A stretch of DNA of 64,000 nt from Castanea sativa (taxonomy: Eukaryota > Streptophyta > Magnoliopsida > Fagales > Fagaceae). The stretch spans positions 32,709,751 through 32,773,750 of the forward strand of contig NC_134020.1 in the NCBI RefSeq assembly GCF_040712315.1, written 5' to 3'. The notes under the pieces were generated by a model, which saw only the letters and a list, made by a program, of their open reading frames with translations, was not told the DNA's origin and searched no databases. Below are positions 56,188 through 64,000 of the stretch, piece after piece. The position numbers and the translations under genes were made by a program. The first letter of the stretch is position 1. The number at the start of each line of letters is the position of its first letter.

Positions 56188-57060
56188 ATGGCATCATTTA
56201 GCCCACTTGTTTCTATTTTTAATCAAAACAAACTGACTGGATCCAACTATATTGACAGGAAAAGATATTTGGACATTGTTTTAACAGCTGAAGAGCACAA
56301 ATATGTGGTTACTCAACCATGTCCTAACTTTCCTTCATTAGATGCTCCTTTTGAGGAAAAACAACGATATGATTGTTGGCAGAAATTTAATGAAATGGCC
56401 AAGTGCTATATCCTAGCATCCATGTCAAATGTTCTATAGCATCAAATGCAAGATGTAGAACTTGGTTCGGATATTATGCATAGTCTAAAGGAGATGTTTG
56501 GTGAGCAAGGCCATTCAGCAAAGCAAGAAACCATGAGGCAAATTTATAATACCAAAATGGCTGAAGGTACTTTAGTGAGAGAGCATTGTTTTACAATGAT
56601 CTCTAATCTGAATACATTAGAGGTTTTAGGTGCCGACATTGATGGAGAATCCTAAGTGGATATGATACTCTAGTCACTACCGGAATCATTCAAGGAATTC
56701 AGACTGAATTACAATATGAACAAAAAGATTTATTATTTGTTTGAATTAATGAATGAGTTAGTGGCGGCGGAAGGCATCCTTGGTACTTATAGTGTTAAAG
56801 CCAATATGGGTGAAGCTTCTACTTCTCAACCCAAGTCGAAAGGCAAGGGTAAGAAGAAGGACTTCACTAAACAAGAGGGTAAGCAAATTGCATTAGGGGT
56901 TGCTGATAAACGAAAGAAGCTCAAAAGAAAATGTTTCCATTGTGGTGAGAAAAGACATTAGAAGAGAAATTGTCCAAAGTTTAAGGCTACCAAGAACAAG
57001 GGTATGAAAACTTCCTTTCTTCTTTAAATATGTTTGGTACAGAATCCCACGGATTCCTAG
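56188..57060 (+). pseudogene. Copia gag
   Basis: The start is MASFSPLVSIFNQNKLTG, then NYIDRKRYLDIVLTAEEHK, and ELGSDIMHSLKEMFGEQGHS with METMRQIYNTKMAEG-type sequence, all typical of the copia Gag (UBN2) core. The zinc knuckle KCFHCGEKRH...C is broken by a TAG in place of Trp just before its last Cys. Four stops split the frame. Gag would package the element RNA. Confidence 0.88.
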
Positions 57061-57477
57061 TGTGTGGATTCAAGTTGTACTAATCATATCTGCAATTCTT
57101 TGCAGGGGTTCCAAGAGACCAGAAAGCTGAATAAAGGAGAATTGTTTTTGACCTTAGCGGATGAGAGTAGAGTTCCAGTTGTAGCTGTTGGTGTTGTTAA
57201 TTTATGTTTTAGTTCTAGAGTTTTAATATTGCAAGACTATCTATTTGTACCTAATGTTCGTAGGAATTTGATTTCTGCAACTTATTTGGGTAAACATGGA
57301 TATCGTATTATCCTAAAAGACAATGTTGTAATAAAGAAGGATAAAATGTTTATCTGTTCTGGCAATATTGTGGATGGTCTTCATATTTTAACTCCTGATA
57401 AGCATGAATTATACAATTCTGAATTAGATAATAATTCACATGTGAAATTATTTAAAGAGAAAGTTTCCTTCTACTAG
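57061..57477 (+). pseudogene. Copia aspartic protease
   Basis: The start VDSSCTNHICNSLQGFQ holds the D-S-x-C/A motif, with VGVVNLCFSSRVLILQDYLF and VPNVRRNLISATYLGKHGY next, the usual two blocks. The frame is open for 137 codons. Confidence 0.85.
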
Positions 57478-58321
57478 TGAAGCATATCCTTGACAATTGC
57501 GTGTGGGTCATATCAATTCAAACAGAATTCAAAGATTTATCAAAGATGGACTCTTAGGGCCCATGGACTTTGATGAATTTCCAGTTTGTGAATCTTGTTT
57601 GGAAGGTAAAATGACCAAATGACATTTTAATGCAAAAGGTAGAAGAGCTCAAGATTTGCTAGAACTAGTACATTCAGATGTATGTGGTCCTATGTCAATT
57701 CAAGCAAGAGGTGGTTATGAGTATTTCATTATTTTTACTGATGATTACTCTAGATTTGGTTATGTGTACCTAATGAAACGGAAGTCCGAAGGTTTTGACA
57801 AGTTCAAAGAGTTTAGGGCTAAAGTTGAAAATCAATTGGGTAAACGCATAAAGGCCATTCGGTCTGATCGAGGTGACGAATGCCTTCTTATTGATTTTAA
57901 GGATTACTTGATTGAAAATGGGATTGTATCCCAGTTGATTGCACCTAGAACTCCACAACAAAATGGTGTAACAGAAAGAGGGAATAGGACTCTTTTAGAT
58001 ATGGTTAGATCTATGATGAGTTATTCAACTCTACCAATTTCTTTTTAGGAATATGCCTTATGTACTGCAATGTATCTTCTGAATTCAGTACCTTTGAAGT
58101 GTGTTCCTAAAACACCTGTAGAGTTATGGAATGGGCGTAAGCCTAGTATGAGACATCTCCATATTTGGGGTTGTCCAACACATGTGTTAAAAAGAAAGTC
58201 TGACAAGTTACAGTCTAAAACAGAAGTAGTTTTCTATATAGGGTATCCAAAAGGAACAATTTGAGGATTATTCTATAGTCATAAGGATAATAAAGTATTT
58301 GTTAGCACAAATGCCAAATTC
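57478..58321 (+). pseudogene. Copia integrase
   Basis: A GAG-pre-integrase piece (LRVGHINSNRIQRFIKDG, about 57499) precedes the zinc site (CESCLEGKMTK). The core gives VHSDVCGPMSIQARGGY (D), AIRSDRGDECL (D) and QQNGVTERGNRTLLDMVRS (E). Stops at 57620, 58046 and 58262 and a shift near 57478 break it. A WGCPTHVLKRKSDKLQSKT block follows. Confidence 0.9.
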
Positions 58322-58885
58322 TTGAAAAATGACTATATGAATAATTTCACCCCTAGAAGTAGAGTTGTCTTGGCTGAAATGAATGAACCTGTAGTTAAAC
58401 AACCAATGGATGAAACTAGGGATGATGTGGTTGTATTGGATACACCACAAGATACTACTCATGAGATGTCTAGTACACAAGAGCCTCGTCGTAGTGGGAG
58501 AATTGTTCGGTCTCCTATGAGATTCATAGGTTTGGGAGAAACTTATGAAGCTATCTCTGAAGAGGTTGAATCGAATCCCTACACTTATGATGAAGCAATA
58601 AATGATATAGATGCACATCATTGGGTCCAAGCTATGAAATCTGAATTGGATTCTATGTATTCTAATCATGTGTGGGATCTTGTAGACGTGCTTTACGGCA
58701 TTAAACCTGTTGGTTGCAAGTGGGTTTACAATAGGAAGAGATGGATAGATGGAAAGCTTGAAACCTTTAAAGAAAGACTAATGGCGAAAGGGTATATACA
58801 AAAAGAAGGTATTGATTATGATGAAACTTTTTTGCCAGTAGCCATGCATTGGAGAAGTTTAATCTTTGGAATTAGGTGGTGGAAA
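58322..58885 (+). pseudogene. Copia reverse transcriptase, N-terminal part
   Basis: It carries RRSGRIVRSPMRF and WVQAMKSELDSMYSNHVWDL, then KPVGCKWVYNRKRWIDGKLE, KERLMAKGYIQKEGIDYDET and FLPVAMHW; the expected continuation into the active site is missing. A deletion or insertion junction lies near 58885. Confidence 0.88.
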
Positions 58886-59406
58886 GAAGTAATTACAAAA
58901 AAGGTGGGTATTGTATTACTAAACTAGCAAGGACACCTTATGCAAATCATGCATAAGACAAGTTACTTGGAAAAACTTCTTATCGAACGCATGATCTTTA
59001 ATTCAAGCAACATATCGTGAAGTTTTCTTTCCAAAGACTCTAACATCCATGCACTCATGAAAGGCCAAACTTTGGCCGGTTTTGTTGAAGGAGGTTTTGG
59101 AAATATTCTATTCCTAGGATATCAATGAGTCTAGTAATTAAATGGGGATAGCCATTTGAATAAGCACAAAGCACACCATACATACAAACTTCTAAATCAC
59201 AAACATTGACATTTAAGCTAAAATATGATTCCAAAATCCTACTTCTGAATTTTTGAAACAATGCAATGTATGAGCTAAAAAGAGTCCAAATTTCAAACTA
59301 GATTAAATGTCGATTCAATTACAAAAATTCAAATTTACATTCAATAAACACAGAATCAGAAAATTAGAAAATAAAAGCAATGATAAAAAAAAAATCAAAC
59401 TAGATT
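58886..59406. other. Unassigned block after the copia truncation
   Basis: A minus-strand frame of 68 codons (59055-59261) with EVCMYGVLCAYSNGYPHLI is open, but I recognise no family. The rest is AT-rich. Confidence 0.3.
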
Positions 59407-60124
59407 TGTAAGGACCAAAAATTTCGTCAGCCCAAGCCCACTTAAAATAGTGAGCTAGCAAGGTTCAACTTAGGCCCAAATCAATAAATTTGTTAGAGAG
59501 GGAATCAAACAACAAGAGAGGGCTTAGCCCGAGGATGAGAATAAGGGAGGAAGGCTTTATTTTATAAAATATGTAGATTAGTACATTAATATAAGCTTGC
59601 CTGAGGAGCCAAAATTACACAGAGAAATGTACTATTCAAGTTCTTCTCTTTTCTGATCCTTTTACAATCATCTCTTTTTTTTGTCCCACCCCCTCTGTTT
59701 GAAAACCTTTTTTTCCTTATATACTCTACCCTACTTCACATCTTGGCCATCCATCCCTTCCTAACCAGCCTCCCCTCCTGACACTTGTCTATTTTTCCAT
59801 TTGAAGAAGGTGGTGGAAGGGGACTGCTTAGCTGTGACTGGCACTGCTTAGGTCACTTCCTTATCAATGCAACTGATAAAGTTGTTGCCCACCATTTAAT
59901 GCGGCCAGGAGGTTAGATGCAGAGCATTCAATGCAGAGGCTACAGGCTACCCCAAATTAGAAACTTCTCCCATGATCTTTTATTCCCACTTGGTACACCT
60001 TAGAATACTTTTGACTTATCTCTTCACCTCCCTAAGCAACCCTCCTCTTCGAGCCCGTGGCCTAGGGCATTGTCACCCCACACTGCAACTCTTAAACTTT
60101 ATCCTCAGTCCTCGAGCACCCACA
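59407..60124. mobile_element. Solo LTR (family B-related), perfect TSD
   Basis: The ends are TGTAAGGACCAAAAATTTC and CTCGAGCACCCACA. AGATT occurs directly outside both ends (59402-59406, 60125-60129). Shares AATGCGGCCAGG and TGCAGAGC with 38110-38801. It is 718 bp and non-coding. Confidence 0.88.
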
Positions 60125-61399
60125 AGATTAAATATCAATGTAATCCAGAAATTAACACTTTTTTACACTATCAAAATTCACACTAATTTCATAACAACAA
60201 TTTGAATGCTCAATTTGTTAAAAAAAATCATTTTTTTATTTATACATTTTCCAAACAACCAAACAGAATAATATACTTTCTTCATTGAAATGACATGATC
60301 ATTTCCTACCTAAAACCTCGATTTTTTTTTCTTGGAAACCAAACATGAATCACCAAAACCCAAAAAGATCCGAAATTGAAAAACAAAAACCCTAGGTAAC
60401 ATCATGAAATTCCAAGATCTAAAATTGGAGAGAGAGAGAGAGAGAGAGGGAATCTAAGAAGCAAAAACGACAATGTATTGAGTAGAAAGAGAGAGAGAGA
60501 GAGAGAGTACCTTCGGCACAGTGAGTTAATGGGAGGAGTACTGAGAGAGAGAGTGTTTGAGTGATTGATTTGGGTGTGAGAGTGAGTGATTTTGAAAGTT
60601 TCAAATTGAGTGATTTTAAGAGTGAGTAAGTGAGTTTGAGAGTGACTTCGAGAGGGCAGAGCGAAGTTTGAGAGTGAGTGAGAGTGTTTGATTGAGAGTG
60701 TTTCAGTGTGTTTGAACTTTGAGAGTGTTTGAGTGAGGCGTTTGAAAGTGGTAGTGATTTTGGTTTACAGTGTGCAGATTTCGAGTCTTATAAACTTGAT
60801 TTCTACATGGCTAAATTTTCTCCACGAGGAAAATTTGTCCACCTAAGGGTATGACAAACACTAGAAATTGAGCTTTAAAAGCTCGAGTTCTAAACTAATC
60901 TCGTGTTTTAAAAACTCGAGATGTTAGTTTTCTCATATTGTTTTCGTGACAACTAACGAACATGTTAGATATTTAAGGCTAAATGGAAAAAAAAATTCAA
61001 ACCTTCACATACATGTTAAAATTTAGCTCGTCTCACAAGTATTCTTGGTAAAATGTCTATTAAAATCTTCCACAACTTCATAACAAGATAATTAACAATT
61101 TTTTATAAGACAAGTAGCTCTCTTATTTCCTTAGAAAACAATAAGTTGAAAAACAAAAACTACGTCTTCAAAAATATCCCAATTTAGAAAATTCTACTTA
61201 CCCTCGCAAGGCCAACCAATTTCAAAGGATGTCTATTTAAAAATAAAAATAAAAAATTCGAAGTGATGTCAACTTGAACCTCATGAAGAATAGCGCAACC
61301 CTATCGAATAGGCCCAAGACTAAAAATAGCTCTACCAATAGGACATTAAATCAATTAGAAATAGAAAGATTGTTTACTGTATTACTACTCTAGCAAATA
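60125..61399. other. Non-coding block with GA-rich runs
   Basis: (GA)n runs at 60429-60448 and 60488-60508 and repeated GAGAGTGAGTGA and GAGTGTTTGA motifs (60540-60740) look like a leader or promoter of something on minus, but no gene follows. An AGCTTTAAAAGCTCGAG and TTTTAAAAACTCGAG pair lies at 60870-60925. Confidence 0.4.
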
Positions 61400-61810
61400 A
61401 GGGTGTGTAGCCAACCCGTCAAAACCGACCCGACCCAACCCAACCCGCTGGGTTGGGTTGGGTTGGGTTGGTTTTTAAGACTTGGTGGGTTGGATTGGGT
61501 TACAAAATTTTTTTTGATAGTGGGTTGAGTTGGGTTTGGGTCATAAAATTTCAAACCCGACCCAACCCAACCCAACCCACCCACATATTTAATATATATA
61601 TATATATATTTAAAATATATTATATAATTAATAAAATTTTTAAAATAACTAGCTCTTCCTATCCTATATAAAAGCCAATTAGTTCACACAAACCCTAATA
61701 AATTACTATTGTTATTTAGTCATTAGTATTGTTTACCTTTAAGGAGTTACATTGATACTAATTTTTGGGTTTTTTTAATATATTTATATTTATATTTTTT
61801 TCTACTCAAT

Positions 61811-61860
<50 letters not shown>

Positions 61861-61994
61861 TTGTCCAACCCATGGGTTCAACCCGACCCATGTGGGTTGG
61901 GTTGGACTTATGTAATGGGTTAGGTTGAATTATTTTGAACCACCATGGTGGGTTGGGTCAAAAAATCTCCTCAACCCGACCCATGCACACCCCT
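61400..61994. mobile_element. CCCAACCC-ended MITE, right arm copy
   Basis: The ends AAGGGTGTGTAGCCAACCCG and GACCCATGCACACCCCT form an imperfect inverted repeat. The interior includes an (AAT)n run at 61811-61861. The left-arm copy (18862-19345) is cut at the inner end. Confidence 0.6.
61811..61861. repeat. (AAT)n microsatellite
   Basis: About 17 AAT units inside the right-arm MITE. Confidence 0.95.
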
Positions 61995-62350
61995 AGTGAA
62001 AATGCGTGTAATGTTATTTAAAATTGAAAACATGTTAAACTACTATACCAAATGAGGCCGTAATTTTTTTGTTTTTTTATTCAAAGAAGTGTTTTTAAGA
62101 TTATTTTAATGTGTCTGTAACCTTAAAATAGAAAATTTGATGTTGAGTATAATGCAAAATGGTGTGTTAATTTTTTTTTTTTTAAGTAGGTTTAGTATGT
62201 CAAAATAGCATTTAGTATAGCATAGATAATGCTAGTTCTCTAAAAAAAAATTAGGTCTATATCATGGACTCTTGCACTTTCTCAACGAACTTTCTCTATC
62301 GAAATTCTTTTCAATTTGGCCACAAATTAACAGAGAATTATGTGTAGTAA

Positions 62351-63137
62351 GAGCATTCCCATCAAAGCTTCTAAAAAATTTAACATTTACCATCTCAAAA
62401 AACAACTTTATAACATATAACACATTACTTTATAATATCCCTTACATAAAAACTTCTATTTTATTAACACTTCATTTAAATATTCTTTCTTTGTTATTTT
62501 TTATTCATTCATTTTTATTATTTCTCACTCTCCCTCTGTCTCTCTCTCCCACTGTCTCTCCATCTTTCTCAACCCGGTCTAGAAGCTTTTCCCTCTCTCT
62601 GATATTTTACTCTTAAAACCTCCATAGCCTGAGCTTTTCAAGCTCATCACCTCCAACCATGACCACAGCCACAGCCGCCACCACCACCAACCACAACCTC
62701 AACCCCCAACCACCAAAAAAAAAAACCCACGACACAAACTGCAGCCAAAACCCACCACCCCAACAACCCCGGTCAAGTGTGCTATGTCAAATGTGAATTT
62801 CTCACACCAAAACTTACTTTTTCTATTTTAATATAACATTTAATATTATATAAATCATCAAATGTTTTGATGGTGTGGCTTCAAAACGTGGTTGAGATTA
62901 GTTCAAATCATGGCTTTGATCGGTGAAGGAGGCAGAGAGGGGCAAGATGAAGGGGAAGTGAAAGAGGCAGTGTAGTAGAGAGAGAGAGAGTATAAGGGAA
63001 TTAAAAATAATAATAAACAATTTTAGCGTGTTGAAAAAATATTTGAGGTTTGGCACATCTCATAAGACAAGAATTTTGGTGTTTGGTATGACAAATGCTA
63101 AAAAATTTAGCATTTGGCACACATGATGCCAATACCC
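62351..63137. mobile_element. PIF-like MITE in the right arm, TAA target duplication
   Basis: GAGCATTCCCATCA and TGATGCCAATACCC ends, 787 bp, with TAA directly outside both (62348-62350, 63138-63140). CT-rich interior frames are low-complexity. The empty site is seen at 8200-8515. Confidence 0.8.
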
Positions 63138-64000
63138 TAAGCACACCAAGTATAAAAAAAGGAAAGAAAGAAAATCACATTCATGATATGTGTCAATAAT
63201 AGCACATTGATGAGTAATCATTCAAAATTTGTGAGTAATCATTCAAAATTTTCTCTCCCTTGATGACCGTCGGGAACATGGGGATTAATTAAGAGCAATG
63301 TTAGGGATGAAAAAAAATCTCACAACTATTATCATAACCCACCACATGGTTAGTTATAAGTGGTGGAAGTATGAACCCACCATTTGACTTCTATCATTTA
63401 CAGCTCGCCAAGTAACAAGTTGTGATAAAATTTGTTAAATTTTTTGTCTTTTTAGTATTTTCCTTTAATTAATAATATTCAAACATTCTCTCACCTTAAT
63501 ATGTCTGCCGAAACAACAAAAAAGAAAGCATAAAATAAGAATAAAAAAATAAATAAAATATTTAATTAAAATGATAAAATAATAAAATATTTTATGTGTA
63601 TTGTAAAGTTGTATATTAAAATAAATAAAATAATGTTTTGTTGTGTCAAAATAACTTTATTTATTTATTTTTTATAACTTGGCTCTGAAGAAAATGTAGA
63701 AGCAAATTAGAGCCATCCTACCATTGCGAGAGAAACACACAGTGACGCAAAGAGCTTCAGGGAATCACTCAATCCCTGGTCAAAACCTCTTGAAAAGTTA
63801 GTGCCCAAGGTAGGTTAGGGTTTTCTATATATTCACATTCACATTGCTAAAACCTAAGCCGTCCCATCTAATCAACATAAACTCTTTACCCTTACTCCTC
63901 ACAATCGGCAGCGTACGGCCAAGAATAATAGGGCCTAAAGGCCATTATACACTACACATTCATAGACCCTTGATAAGACAGATAACATTTGATTGAAAAT

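Larger units (their letters stand above)
53628..58885 (+). mobile_element. Ty1-copia retrotransposon, 3'-truncated
   Basis: An LTR ends TTTCCATCA at 54918, followed two bases later by a TGGTATCAGATC PBS. A 1.2-kb leader and then gag, protease, integrase and the beginning of RT follow on plus. Homology stops near 58885 inside RT; there is no RNase H and no 3' LTR. The start near 53628 (TGTTGTGTTTAATAAAG) is a guess, because no second LTR exists for comparison. Confidence 0.88.
61400..64000. repeat. Right arm of the inverted duplication (continues past the window)
   Basis: This is the reverse complement of 16913-19345 in the same order: CCCAACCC element, TAGTATGTCAAAATAGC segment, PIF-like MITE, ACACACAGTGACGCAAAGAG and TGATTGAAAAT at the last base. 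The arms differ by many point changes and small indels, including an extra 21-bp tandem copy near 63220-63255. Non-coding. Confidence 0.9.

Noticed and set aside
61430..61580. CCCAACCC runs as telomere-like DNA
   Set aside because: The unit is not the plant CCCTAAA repeat and it sits in the ends of a MITE.

Overview
The window looks like gene-poor nuclear DNA of a flowering plant. It is AT-rich and full of plant transposons: an L1-type LINE, Ty1-copia, Ty3-gypsy of the Tat lineage, PIF/Harbinger, CACTA, Helitron-like and hAT-like MITEs. It carries short decayed pieces of plant genes (CDC45, an F-box-associated domain, DUF674, a CRF/ERF domain). LTR styles and the CTCGTCC-rich Tat element remind me of woody eudicots such as Fagaceae, but that is only an impression. 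I find no intact host gene, no rRNA or tRNA, and no CRISPR.

Layout. 1-5.85 kb: a 5'-truncated LINE on the minus strand, split by a 1,010-bp solo LTR (3525-4534) with a perfect 5-bp target duplication. 5.85-9.86 kb: MITEs, a partial dispersed repeat, and CRF-like and DUF674 gene remnants. 9.86-16.47 kb: a complete 6.6-kb PIF/Harbinger transposon with TTA target duplication, two convergent genes, and a palindromic minisatellite between them. 16.9-19.35 kb: left arm of a long inverted duplication whose right arm is 61.4-64 kb (running off the window). 19.4-33.6 kb: a minus-strand LTR element encoding a plant-transposon-type protein, split by a 10.4-kb Tat gypsy element (22815-33192). The Tat element has both LTRs, PBS, PPT, gag-pol with two RNase H domains, a 58-bp tandem repeat, and an antisense gene with four exons. 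33.6-38.0 kb: an AT-rich array of about 320-bp units. 38.1-38.8 kb: a solo LTR. 39.54-39.57 kb: a Helitron-like 3' end. 40-42.7 kb: MITEs, a direct repeat and an F-box-associated fragment. 44-47.3 kb: a decayed CACTA-type transposase gene and subterminal repeats. 47.3-49.1 kb: a CDC45 pseudogene split by a second solo LTR of the 3.5-kb family. 50.3-53.6 kb: a second LTR element with the same type of minus-strand protein, whose LTR belongs to the family of the two solo LTRs. 53.6-58.9 kb: a 5' half of a copia element. 59.4-60.1 kb: a third type of solo LTR.

How the parts relate. Nesting gives an order: LINE before its solo LTR; CDC45 fragment before its solo LTR; protein-coding LTR element before Tat; DUF674 fragment before Harbinger. 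Premature stops in the gypsy and copia genes mostly sit where a CAG or TGG codon is expected, as methylation-driven decay would give. The observations I would follow up first are the phase-consistent, spliced antisense gene in the Tat element, the link between the 1-kb solo LTRs and the minus-strand protein elements, the 42-kb-spaced inverted duplication, and the palindromic minisatellite inside the Harbinger element.
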